From contig JABUFB010000009.1 in NCBI GenBank assembly GCA_013314775.1, positions 1 to 64,000 of the forward strand: a stretch of 64,000 nt of DNA, written 5' to 3'. This document shows positions 55,477-63,229 of this stretch, in pieces. Position 1 is the stretch's first letter. Every line of letters starts with the position of its first letter. Source of the stretch: Armatimonadota bacterium (GTDB lineage Bacteria; Armatimonadota; Zipacnadia; Zipacnadales; JABUFB01). The translations under genes were made by a program, and so were the position numbers. Below the pieces are notes generated by a model. It ran no database searches, was not told the origin of the DNA, and worked only from the letters and a program-made list of their open reading frames with translations.

Positions 55477-55580
55477 CCCGTGCTTCAGCGCGGGGCGACA
55501 TTGTGTCAGGGGCCCGTGCTTCAGCGCGGGGCGACATTGCGTCAGGGGCCCGTGCTTCAGCGCGGGGCGACATTGCACCA
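55477..55580. repeat. Tandem 36-bp repeat, about three units
   Basis: Units begin CCCGTGCTTCAGCGCGGGG at 55477, 55513 and 55549; the first two are nearly identical (GACATTGTGTCAGGGG against GACATTGCGTCAGGGG) and the third diverges after GACATTGC. Each can form an 8-bp stem with a TTCA loop (CCCCGTGC / GCGCGGGG with one wobble). No spacers, so not a CRISPR. Confidence 0.85.
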
Positions 55581-55593
55581 CAGACGCCGCGCA

Positions 55594-56937
55594 TCACACG
55601 TCCGTACTGTCCAAAAGCCCCCGGCGCAGAGCGCTCCGGCGCACCTGGTCCAACGAGATCTTATTGTCGCGGATCTCCAGGACCTGCTTGTCCTGCAGGG
55701 CAATCTTGTTGGGCTCCAGGTCGGTGAACAGCAGCACACCGGGGCCAACCAGGGAGTTCGGGCCGATCTTTACACCAGGCATCAGCGTGGTATTGCTGCC
55801 GGTCTTGCAGTTGTCGGCCATGATGCAGCCCAGTTTCGGCGTGCCTGAATCCATGCGTCCTTTGCCCACGACCTCAACCTGCACGTTCTCTTCGTCGAAA
55901 CGGTAATTGGCCGTCACTGTGCCGGCGCCCAGAGAGCAGTAGTCTCCGATAACCGAATCCCCCACATACGAGGCGTGGGTCCAGCACTGCTCGCCGATGA
56001 CTGAGCGCTTCACCTCTGTGCCGAAGCCGATGACCGTGCCGTCGCCGATAGACGAACAGGCGCGGATCAGGCAGTTATTGCCGATGACCGCACCGTTGCC
56101 GATGTAGCAAGGGCCCTGGATCACCGCATGCTCGAAGACCCGGACATTCTCCCCGATATAGATGTGGTCGCCCTTGAGCACCGAGTGTTCGGAGATCTGG
56201 GCGGTCTCGGCGATATACGTGGGCTGGTGGGTGAGGAAATACTCATTGAGCACCAACAGGTCCCAGGGGAGCTTGTAGGAGCCGAAGAAGTCGCAGTATT
56301 CCACGGCCTCCACCTTGCGGCCCTGGTCGATCATCTTCTGGATCGCCTGTTCGTACTGGGCGTCTCCGGGGGGGCACTGTCGGATGTATCCGAAGATGTC
56401 CGGCGAGAGCATGTACACGCCGATAACGGCGTTGTTGGAGGGCTCCTTGCCTTTGTCGGGTTTCTCAACGATGCCGGTCACCCGCAGCCCATCCCCGCTG
56501 GTGTCCAGGCTGAGTATCCCGAACTTCCAGGTCTCCTCAACGGGTTGGCATGCGAACACCGCGTCGGCATTGACGGCCACGGGGAGCATCTTCTTGACCA
56601 GTCCGGGGTCGAACACGTCGTCACCGTTACATACCAGGAACTTGCCGTCACTCACCCGGGCCTCAGCGCTGAGGAGCGCGTCGGCCATACCCTTGGGCTC
56701 ATCCTGGCGCACATACTCAATGCTAACGCCGCTGTGGGATGAACCGAAATACTCCACGATCTGCTCGGACTGGTGGCCAATGACGACCACCGCATGACGG
56801 ACCTCTGCGGCCGCAAGCTCCTCCAGGACGTACTGCATCAGTGGCTTGCCCAGGAGCTTGAACATGGGCTTCGGCTTGTTCACCGCAAGGGGGAAGACGC
56901 GTTTGCCCGTGCCGGCCGCCAGAATCACTGCTTTCAT
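55594..56937 (-). CDS. Bifunctional sugar-1-phosphate nucleotidylyltransferase / acetyltransferase (GlmU-like)
   Basis: 447 residues. N-terminal nucleotidyltransferase: MKAVILAAGTGKRVFPLAVN with NKPKPMFKLLGKPL, of the archaeal-type (glucose-1-phosphate thymidylyl/uridylyl) signature rather than the classical bacterial GlmU L-x-G-T-R-M. Central LVCNGDDVFD and C-terminal left-handed beta-helix hexapeptide repeats (VLKGDHIYIGENVRVFEHAV, GAVIGNNCLIRACSSIGDGT). This matches archaeal bifunctional enzymes that convert sugar-1-phosphate to UDP-GlcNAc or dTDP-sugar. It overlaps the mutase gene by ATGA, so the pair make and activate the sugar phosphate. Confidence 0.88.
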   Translation of the reverse strand: MKAVILAAGTGKRVFPLAVNKPKPMFKLLGKPLMQYVLEELAAAEVRHAVVVIGHQSEQIVEYFGSSHSGVSIEYVRQDEPKGMADALLSAEARVSDGKFLVCNGDDVFDPGLVKKMLPVAVNADAVFACQPVEETWKFGILSLDTSGDGLRVTGIVEKPDKGKEPSNNAVIGVYMLSPDIFGYIRQCPPGDAQYEQAIQKMIDQGRKVEAVEYCDFFGSYKLPWDLLVLNEYFLTHQPTYIAETAQISEHSVLKGDHIYIGENVRVFEHAVIQGPCYIGNGAVIGNNCLIRACSSIGDGTVIGFGTEVKRSVIGEQCWTHASYVGDSVIGDYCSLGAGTVTANYRFDEENVQVEVVGKGRMDSGTPKLGCIMADNCKTGSNTTLMPGVKIGPNSLVGPGVLLFTDLEPNKIALQDKQVLEIRDNKISLDQVRRSALRRGLLDSTDV

Positions 56938-58280
56938 GACATTGCCTCCCGGACGAATTCCTTGCCCATGCTCACCAGTTGCTCCAGCCGTGACTCGTTG
57001 AACGCTTCGGCGTTCACCTTCATGTATGGCGATGTGCCGCTGGGGCGCACCAGGAGCCAGCCGTCCTCCCAGTCCACCCGCACCCCGTCGAGAGTACTGA
57101 TACGGCCGTCGAGAGCGGACATCCGCTCCCTTATGCGGTCCATCACAGCCCGTTTCTCGCTTTCCGGGCAGTCAATGCGGTTCTCGGATGAAAAGATCGG
57201 AGCAATGAAGCTCAACTCCTCGCGCACCGTGTTGATGTCCCGGTGAGCGAGAAGGAATGTGGTCGTGTACACGGTGGAAGAGAAGAACCCGAATGCCGGC
57301 AGGATGAAGTGGCCACACTCCTCCACACCCGCGACCGCGCCTCGATCATGCACCGCCCGGGCAATGTGGATGTCGCCAACCACTGTCCGGTGGAATGCGC
57401 CCCCGGCCTGGACCACCGCATCCTCAATGTATCGGCCGGACTCCGCCGACCCCACGATTTCCCCCCTGCCCCCTGCCTGCTCCAGAGCGACCCTTGCCAC
57501 GATGGCATTGGCCCGCTGGAAGCCCAGGAAACCCTCGCGGTCCAGGAACACGACCCGGTCATTGTCGCCGTCCAGGCAGATTCCCGCATCCGCCTGACTG
57601 GCATTGAGAAACTCGATGGTCTTCCCGAGCGTGGAAGGCATCGGCTCGACTACCCGGTCGCACTGTTCCACATCCGGGACGCAGTTGACTTCGAGCACAT
57701 CATGCCCCTGGCGGCGCAGGAACTCGGGAAGGTGGGTGGAGCTTGGTCCGCAGGCGCAGTCCAGCACCAACCTCAGGGGTTCCCGCGGCGCCGGGCAGAT
57801 ACGGGCCAGGTGTTCGTAGAGGATATCCGCGCCGGGCAGGAACTCTTCGTCGCCCGAGACCCTTGCCCGACATTCGGTGGCGGCGTAGAAGCAGGCCTCG
57901 ATGCTCTCCTGGTTCGCACACATACCGCGCGGGTCGCAGAGCTTGAACCCGTTATAGTTCGGGGGATTGTGGCTGGCAGTGATCATCACACCCGAGTCGA
58001 ATCCAAGCTCCCGGGTAAGGAAGTAAAGACCGGGAGTGGAGATCACGCCCAGGCGGGTGACGTGGACGCCGCAGCGACGCAGCTCTCTCGCAAGGATCCC
58101 TTCCAACTCGGGACCGCTGCGCCGAGTATCGCGCCCGATGCACACGCGCTTGCCTTCACCGAGATGCTCGGCGAAAGCTGCGGCGAGACGGACCACGAGC
58201 GGCTCCGTGATCTCCTCGCCCACTACGCCTCTCACTCCACAGGAGCCGAAAAGCCCGTTCACGAACTTGTCAGGCAGCAA
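56934..58280 (-). CDS. Phosphoglucosamine/phosphomannomutase family protein (GlmM-like)
   Basis: 448 residues from a TTG at 58280 (GGAGGG 9 nt upstream); the frame is open 20 codons more. Alpha-D-phosphohexomutase: N-terminal FGSCGVRGVVGEEITEPLVV, active-site Ser in GVMITASHNPPNYNGFKL, Mg loop AGICLDGDNDRVVFLDREG, and the C-terminal phosphate-binding LLVRPSGTSPYMKVNAEA. Archaeal/thermophile-like GlmM shape. Converts GlcN-6-P or a hexose-6-P to the 1-phosphate for the coupled nucleotidylyltransferase. Confidence 0.9.
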   Translation of the reverse strand: MLPDKFVNGLFGSCGVRGVVGEEITEPLVVRLAAAFAEHLGEGKRVCIGRDTRRSGPELEGILARELRRCGVHVTRLGVISTPGLYFLTRELGFDSGVMITASHNPPNYNGFKLCDPRGMCANQESIEACFYAATECRARVSGDEEFLPGADILYEHLARICPAPREPLRLVLDCACGPSSTHLPEFLRRQGHDVLEVNCVPDVEQCDRVVEPMPSTLGKTIEFLNASQADAGICLDGDNDRVVFLDREGFLGFQRANAIVARVALEQAGGRGEIVGSAESGRYIEDAVVQAGGAFHRTVVGDIHIARAVHDRGAVAGVEECGHFILPAFGFFSSTVYTTTFLLAHRDINTVREELSFIAPIFSSENRIDCPESEKRAVMDRIRERMSALDGRISTLDGVRVDWEDGWLLVRPSGTSPYMKVNAEAFNESRLEQLVSMGKEFVREAMS

Positions 58281-58547
58281 TGAAGAGCACCCTCCCCAGT
58301 CGTTGAAGCCTGCAGGCCACCTCGGCACATGCGTCCTCATCTGCTATCCGCAACGCACGAGGGCTCTGTCCGGCCGGATATGAGAACCTGGTGCACGGAA
58401 CAGACGGTGCAGCAGGGCAAAGGGTAATACAGATTCTGCGTCGCGTCAATTGCGAGAGGACCCGGAGCGCACGCAGGACCCTCGGTTTCGTGGGACGTTT
58501 GCCGGCCGGGGCCGAAGCCGCGTTCAGCGAGCCCTTTCCCCGGAACC

Positions 58548-58634
58548 GTTGTCTCACAGCCCACGGAGCGGGCCCGATCATCAGCGCTGGTCTTCCTGCG
58601 AATACCCCGTTGCCTCACAGCCCGCGGAGCGGGC
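58548..58634 (+). repeat. Direct repeat pair GTTG(T/C)CTCACAGCCC(A/G)CGGAGCGGGC
   Basis: Two 26-bp copies at 58548..58573 and 58609..58634, differing at two positions, 61 bp apart. The second copy is the start of the hairpin repeat copy 2. Confidence 0.75.
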
Positions 58635-58663
58635 GACAGCCTGTAGCTGGGGGCGGAAGCCCC
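58616..58663 (+). repeat. Intergenic hairpin repeat, copy 2
   Basis: CACAGCCCGCGGAGCGGGC, then GACAGCCTGTAGCTGG and GGGCGGAAGCCCC. Nearly the same as the reverse complement of 22441..22494. Two hairpins: CCCGC-GGA-GCGGG and GGGGC-GGAA-GCCCC. Confidence 0.65.
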
Positions 58664-58869
58664 GGACTGCCGCCCCGCGATGTGCCGTGAGCCCCCGAGG
58701 GGGGCGACAGGCCGTTCCCCGCACACTCGGGTCCGGCCGCCCCCCGGGGGGCAGGGCTCGACGACGGCGACGACATTCCCCACCTGCCCACCTGGGGGTG
58801 CCGTCAACCTCCTTGCCCGCTGTCACCCATCTATGTTACCGGCCGACATCGCGACAGGACCAAAGTATC

Positions 58870-58899
58870 TTAACAGCAGCCGGCCTTACGGGTTATACT
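58870..58899 (+). promoter_or_regulatory. Sigma-70 promoter of the zinc-ribbon / UroD-family operon
   Basis: TTAACA (58870..58875), 18-nt spacer, TATACT (58894..58899), about 57 nt upstream of the GTG start at 58956. Confidence 0.6.
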
Positions 58900-58955
58900 G
58901 AGACACTGCTTGAAATGCGCCGCACCCCAGCCCACACGCAAGGGAGATTGCCATC

Positions 58956-59189
58956 GTGTCCGAACACAAGCATGTTTGCCCGACCTGCGGAGAATCCACC
59001 TGCGAAGCGGGGCACCTGTGCACCCCGGTGCAGGGAGACGAGCACCAGTGCGAATGGTGCGGCGCCATGATCGTGGATGAGCGCCACATGTGCAAGGGCA
59101 AGCTCCCCGAGGTTGCCTACATCTGCAATAGCTGCGGCCGCACAGCTGTTTCGCCCGAGTACCTGTGCAAACCCGAAAAGATCAGGTAG
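58956..59189 (+). CDS. Small protein with three tandem zinc ribbons
   Basis: 77 residues from a GTG with GGGAG 9 nt upstream. Three consecutive units of the form CxxCG then a spacer and a further (H)xC: CPTCGESTCEAGHLC, CEWCGAMIVDERHMC and CNSCGRTAVSPEYLC, each about 25 residues apart. The third unit has Tyr-Leu-Cys instead of His-x-Cys. No named family is recognised. Its stop is three bases before the start of the UroD-family gene, so the two are translated together. A zinc-binding partner or RNA/protein adaptor is possible. Confidence 0.75.
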   Translation: MSEHKHVCPTCGESTCEAGHLCTPVQGDEHQCEWCGAMIVDERHMCKGKLPEVAYICNSCGRTAVSPEYLCKPEKIR

Positions 59190-59192
59190 CCG

Positions 59193-60287
59193 TTGAAGAT
59201 GACTTTCCGGGAGCGCCACCTGGCGACCTTCCGCCGTGAACCGGTGGACCGAGTGCTCTGGCAGCCACGTCTGGAGCACTGGTACGCCGTACACACCCGC
59301 AATGGCTCTCTGCCCGACCGCTATCAGGGCATCGGGCACCTCGAACTGTACGATGAGCTGAACTGCTCGCCTCGAACCTACTTCATGTTCAACCCCTGCT
59401 TCAAGACCATTCAGGAGGGCGACGTGGAGAGTTGGGGCGAGCAGGTTGGCGATACCTGCGTCAACACAGTTCGCACCCCCGTCGGCGAACTGCGCACAGC
59501 CCACCGCAATATCGGCTCCTCCCACATGACCGTGGAGTACCTCATCAAGACCCCCGCTGACATGAAGGTCCAGCAGTACCTGCTGGAACACCAGCGGGTG
59601 GAGTTCGATGAGGCCCTGTTCCGCCAGCGAGACGCCGAGCTTGGCGAGCGTGCCGCGCCCACCTGCTACCTGCCGCGCATCAACATCCAGCGGCTGTTTA
59701 TCAACTTGATGGGTTTCGAGAACACGATCTACGCCCTTCACGACTGGCCGGATGAGACCCGGGCACTCATCGAGGCAATCAACAGAGCCGATGACCTCTT
59801 CTATGAGGCCGTGAAGGCGTCGCCTATCGAGATCATCAACTTCGGCGACAATGTGGATGGCAACATGCTGTCCGTTCCCCACTTCCAGGAGTTCGTCCAA
59901 CCCTACTACCAGCGCCGTGCAGCTGAACTGCGTGCGGCAGGTAAGTACTGCCACCCCCACTGGGACGGGGCTCTCAAGACTCTCCTGCCCTTCTGCCGCG
60001 ACTGCGGCTTCGACGGCTTTGAGGCTCTCACTCCCGAGCCTCAGGGCGACGTGACCATCGAGCAGATCAAGGAAGCTCTCGGCGACGACCTGATTCTCGT
60101 GGACGGCATCCCCTGCACCCACTTCCTGCCGCAGCACAGCTACCGCGAGGTGGAAGAGTTCACGCTGAGGCTTCTGAATCTGTTCGCCCCGAACCTCGTG
60201 CTGGGCATCTCCGACGAAATCTCCCCTCCGGGCGACATCGAAAAGGTGCGCCTGATCTCCGAGATTGTGGAAGGCTACAGCGTCTGA
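59193..60287 (+). CDS. Uroporphyrinogen-decarboxylase-family protein (MtaA/CmuA-like)
   Basis: 364 residues from a TTG at 59193; an ATG at 59199 is also possible. It starts MTFRERHLATFRREPVDRVL and has the barrel shape and blocks of the UroD superfamily group that includes corrinoid methyltransferases MtaA and CmuA: IEIINFGDNVDGNMLSVPHF, YCHPHWDGALKTLLPFCRDC, GFDGFEALTPEPQGDVTIEQ and LVLGISDEISPPGD. True HemE has a different N-terminus. It probably moves a methyl group to or from a corrinoid protein; the corrinoid protein and RACo at 41054..43601 could be partners. Coupled to the zinc-ribbon gene. Confidence 0.85.
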   Translation: MKMTFRERHLATFRREPVDRVLWQPRLEHWYAVHTRNGSLPDRYQGIGHLELYDELNCSPRTYFMFNPCFKTIQEGDVESWGEQVGDTCVNTVRTPVGELRTAHRNIGSSHMTVEYLIKTPADMKVQQYLLEHQRVEFDEALFRQRDAELGERAAPTCYLPRINIQRLFINLMGFENTIYALHDWPDETRALIEAINRADDLFYEAVKASPIEIINFGDNVDGNMLSVPHFQEFVQPYYQRRAAELRAAGKYCHPHWDGALKTLLPFCRDCGFDGFEALTPEPQGDVTIEQIKEALGDDLILVDGIPCTHFLPQHSYREVEEFTLRLLNLFAPNLVLGISDEISPPGDIEKVRLISEIVEGYSV

Positions 60288-60430
60288 GCCGGCCACTGGG
60301 ATCCACCCCACTGTTTACATCAGAAACAAAGCGGAAACACGCTGGAAAGACCGAGGAAACACCGCTTCCTTATGCTCATGCCCGTTGAAGACCGTCGCTA
60401 CGGCGGGAACGAGCGTCAGGAGGCAGTGTC

Positions 60431-62254
60431 ATGCAGCGGGTTGTCGTCGTCTTACTGATTTCCCTGATACTGGTGGGCTTGCTCGTACAGTGTAGTTGGG
60501 CTGAGGGCGAAGCCCCCACCCTGGAGAGTCTGGCGGCCACAGCGGCCGAACTGAAGACTGCCGCGGACACGGTGTGGGTTGTGATCGCGGCGGTGCTGGT
60601 CTTCTTCATGCAGGCCGGCTTCGCGTACGTGGAAGCAGGGTTCACCCGGGCCAAGAACGCCACGAACATCCTCACAAAGAACCTGGTGGACTTCTGCGTG
60701 GGCGCTCTCGCCTACTGGATCGTCGGGTTCGGCATCATGTTTGGCGCCGGGAACGCTCTCTTCGGCACCAGCGGGTTCTTCCTGAATGAGAGCAGCCCTG
60801 ACACGTTCTCCTCCCTCAGCTGGACTGGTGTGCCCCTCGCAGCCAAGTATCTTTTCCAGCTCGTCTTCGCCGCCACCGCAGCCACCATCGTGTCCGGCGC
60901 CATGGCCGAGCGCACCCAGTTCCGGTCCTATCTTGTCTACGCCACGGTCATCTGCGCGGTGGTCTACCCGGTGAGCGGGCACTGGATCTGGGGCGGCGGC
61001 TGGCTGGCGAACCTGGGTATGTGGGACTTCGCCGGCTCCACCGTCGTGCATTCACTGGGCGGCTGGCTGGCGCTGATCGGCGCCTGGATGCTGGGACCAC
61101 GCATCGGCAAGTATGACAGGGACGGCAAGACCCTGGCCATCCCCGGTCACAGCCTGCCCATGGCAACCCTCGGCACCTTCATCCTGTGGATGGGCTGGTT
61201 CGGGTTCAATCCCGGCAGCACCATGGCTGCCGACGCCGATGCGATCAGTCACATCGCCGTCACCACCAACATGGCTGCCGCGGCCGGAGCCATGGCTGCG
61301 TTGCTCCTGAGCTGGAAGCTGTACGGCAAGCCGGACCTGGGCCTGTCTCTCAACGGTGCCCTCGCCGGGCTCGTTGGCATCACCGCAGGCTGCGCCTTCG
61401 TCTCGCCACTATCCTCTGCGATTATCGGCATCGGTTGCGCGGTCGCGATGATCCTCGCGGTGCGTTTCTTCGACAGCATTCACCTGGACGACCCGGTCGG
61501 CGCGGTTTCGGTACACGGTGTCTGCGGCGCGCTGGGGACCCTCGCGGTGGGCCTCTTCGCTCAGGACCAGTTCGCTCCCGGCACCACGGGCAATGGTCTG
61601 CTGTTCGGCGGCGGCTCAGGGCTGCTGGTTGCCCAGGCCATCGGTGTGGCTGCGGTGTTCGGCTGGGCGGCGGTCACCGGACTCGCGATCTTTGGCACAC
61701 TGCGGGCAACGCTCGGCCTGCGCGCCACTCCTCAGGAAGAGATCGACGGACTGGACATGCACGAGCACGGCGCGGCGGCATACACCGAGATCTTCGTCCA
61801 GAGCTTCCCAGGCCTGCCCACCGACATGCGAATCCCCGTGAGTGCGCTGCAGGAGGCCGAAGCCGTGCCTGTTGGCGATGGCATTAGCGAGAGCATCCAG
61901 ACCCCGGCAAGCCCCCTGGCCCTGCTGACTGCCATCATCCGGCCCCAGGAACTGGAGCGGGTGCGGGTGGCCCTGGCATCAGCCGGCATCAACTCCCTGA
62001 CAGCCACGGAAGTGCGGGGGAGCGGTCAGCAAGGAGGCTACAAGGAACGCTTCCGCGGTGTGGAATACACCGTCTCGCTCCTGCCCAAGGTACGCCTGGA
62101 CATCGTGGTGCCCCAGGATAAAGCCCAGATCGTTGCCGACACCATCATGTCTGTCGCACGGACCGGCGCAGTGGGAGATGGCAAGGTCTTCGTGACGGCG
62201 GTGGAAGATGCCATGCGTATCCGGACTGGCGAGCGTGGTCTGGCCGCCGTCTGA
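60431..62254 (+). CDS. amt: Ammonium transporter fused to a P-II nitrogen regulatory domain
   Basis: 607 residues (AGGAGG 8 nt upstream). A signal peptide and eleven membrane helices of Amt; ammonium-path residues are in VEAGFTRAKNATNILTKNLV, TVVHSLGGWLALIGAW and GAVSVHGVCGALGTLAVGLF (twin-His pair), with FILWMGWFGFNPGSTMA. After a linker, residues about 495-607 form a complete P-II domain: LLTAIIRPQELERVRVALAS, T-loop GYKERFRGVEYTVSLLPKV, and GDGKVFVTAVEDAMRIRTGE. The T-loop Tyr of the uridylylation site is conserved (VEY). P-II normally plugs Amt as a separate protein; here the regulator is tethered. Confidence 0.93.
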   Translation: MQRVVVVLLISLILVGLLVQCSWAEGEAPTLESLAATAAELKTAADTVWVVIAAVLVFFMQAGFAYVEAGFTRAKNATNILTKNLVDFCVGALAYWIVGFGIMFGAGNALFGTSGFFLNESSPDTFSSLSWTGVPLAAKYLFQLVFAATAATIVSGAMAERTQFRSYLVYATVICAVVYPVSGHWIWGGGWLANLGMWDFAGSTVVHSLGGWLALIGAWMLGPRIGKYDRDGKTLAIPGHSLPMATLGTFILWMGWFGFNPGSTMAADADAISHIAVTTNMAAAAGAMAALLLSWKLYGKPDLGLSLNGALAGLVGITAGCAFVSPLSSAIIGIGCAVAMILAVRFFDSIHLDDPVGAVSVHGVCGALGTLAVGLFAQDQFAPGTTGNGLLFGGGSGLLVAQAIGVAAVFGWAAVTGLAIFGTLRATLGLRATPQEEIDGLDMHEHGAAAYTEIFVQSFPGLPTDMRIPVSALQEAEAVPVGDGISESIQTPASPLALLTAIIRPQELERVRVALASAGINSLTATEVRGSGQQGGYKERFRGVEYTVSLLPKVRLDIVVPQDKAQIVADTIMSVARTGAVGDGKVFVTAVEDAMRIRTGERGLAAV

Positions 62255-62306
62255 GGGAGACACTGCCGCAAGCCGGACCGACGGTTTCCCCCGACCCTCG
62301 GGGGGC

Positions 62307-62378
62307 CCGGAGCGGGGTCCTCACCGCTGGATCCCTCCTGCTCCCGCTGGCAGTCCCGGCACAGGGACCCCGCTCCGG
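62307..62378 (+). terminator. Long inverted repeat between amt and the beta-barrel gene
   Basis: 14-bp perfect arms CCGGAGCGGGGTCC (62307..62320) and GGACCCCGCTCCGG (62365..62378) with a 44-nt loop, starting 53 nt after the amt stop. No T-run follows, so it may be an mRNA-end structure or an attenuator for the next gene. Confidence 0.5.
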
Positions 62379-62435
62379 AATACTCAGTGCAGCGCAAGGC
62401 GCATCAATCGAGACATACCGCAAGGAGACAGTGTC

Positions 62436-63125
62436 ATGACCCGTACAGTTCTGATCACAGTGGCCGTATCCCTGATCGCCGCCGGAACCAGTTTCGCAAC
62501 CCCCTCAACCCTGGTCTGGATCCCTTCTACCGATATTCAGGGGCTGAAGACCTGGCATTTCGGGGTGGATGATCTCATCAACTACGGCAGCCCCGAGAAG
62601 ATCAAGGCCGACGCCACCGTGGTCGGTCTCACCTACGGTGTGGCTGAGGGCTTCGAGGCAGGCCTGGACGTCTTCAGCGGCATCGACGACCCCCTGTTTC
62701 TCAACGGAAAGTGGTCATCCAAACCCTTCGGCAGCAATGGTGAATGGCAGGGCTCGCTGGGAGGCTACAACTTCGGCTTCGACAGCGCGACCTCGCCCGA
62801 CATTCTTTATGCCCTCGTCAGCTACAAGCCCGGCAAGGACCGCTTCCACCTGGGCTACTTCATGGGCGATGATACGGTGATGGTGGACCCAATCACAGGG
62901 GCCGATGAGAGCGATGGCATCCTCTTCGGCTGGGACCGGTCTTTCGGCAACAAGTGGTGGGGTGCGGTGGACTACCAGGGCGGAGACAGCACTTACGGAG
63001 CGATGAGCTTTGGGGTGGCGTATACACTTTCGGACAGCGCGTCTATCCTCGCGGGCATGAACTTCTACAACAACCCCGCGATCGACGACACGGTGACGAT
63101 TCAGTTCGACCTGAACTTCGATTGA
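62436..63125 (+). CDS. Outer-membrane beta-barrel-like protein
   Basis: 229 residues from ATG 62436 (AAGGAG 9 nt upstream). Signal peptide MTRTVLITVAVSLIAAGTSF, cleaved near FATPST. The mature chain is a series of short alternating strands: LVWIPSTDIQGLKTWHFGVD, TVVGLTYGVAEGFEAGLDVF, ILYALVSYKPGKDRFHLGYF, SFGNKWWGAVDYQGG, SASILAGMNFYNN and ends VTIQFDLNFD with a C-terminal aromatic/acidic strand. No named family. It indicates an outer membrane. It follows amt, whose leader shares the phrase GCAGTGTCATG-like start region, but the inverted repeat between them argues for separate or attenuated expression. Confidence 0.78.
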   Translation: MTRTVLITVAVSLIAAGTSFATPSTLVWIPSTDIQGLKTWHFGVDDLINYGSPEKIKADATVVGLTYGVAEGFEAGLDVFSGIDDPLFLNGKWSSKPFGSNGEWQGSLGGYNFGFDSATSPDILYALVSYKPGKDRFHLGYFMGDDTVMVDPITGADESDGILFGWDRSFGNKWWGAVDYQGGDSTYGAMSFGVAYTLSDSASILAGMNFYNNPAIDDTVTIQFDLNFD

Positions 63126-63147
63126 GGGAATGGCAAGGCGGAAAGTC

Positions 63148-63226
63148 TCGGGGCTCTGCCCCGAACCCCGCTGGGGCCACAGGCCCCAGACCCCGTACCT
63201 GCAGCAGCCTCCGGACATTCCGGGGG
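63148..63226. terminator. Cluster of three hairpins between convergent genes
   Basis: TCGGGGC-TCT-GCCCCGA at 63148..63164, CTGGGGCC-ACA-GGCCCCAG at 63171..63189, and an 11-bp hairpin CAGCCTCCGGA / TCCGGGGGCTG at about 63204..63228. No T-runs. They separate the beta-barrel gene (plus) and the nitrilase-family gene (minus). Confidence 0.5.
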
Positions 63227-63229
63227 CTG

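Larger units (their letters stand above)
55285..55593. other. Intergenic region between gatC and the glmU-like gene
   Basis: 309 bases without a supported gene. Contains the gatC promoter (55324..55352) and a tandem array of three 36-bp hairpin repeats (55477..55580). Neither strand shows another ribosome-binding-site plus coding pattern. Confidence 0.6.
58281..58955. other. Repeat-rich intergenic region
   Basis: 675 bases, divergent spacer. No supported gene. Between about 58490 and 58800 it is packed with GC hairpins and short repeats (next entries); the right end carries a promoter (58870..58899) for the zinc-ribbon gene. Open frames here are low-complexity and unsupported. Confidence 0.6.

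Noticed and set aside
55477-55580. CRISPR-like array
   Set aside because: 36-bp units are directly adjacent without unique spacers, and no cas genes are in the window.
60288-60430. Glutamine (glnA-type) riboswitch in the amt leader
   Set aside because: The 5' CGTTGA and 3' GGGAACG pieces recall the motif, but the conserved central GACGGAAGTAGG block is missing and base pairing is weak.
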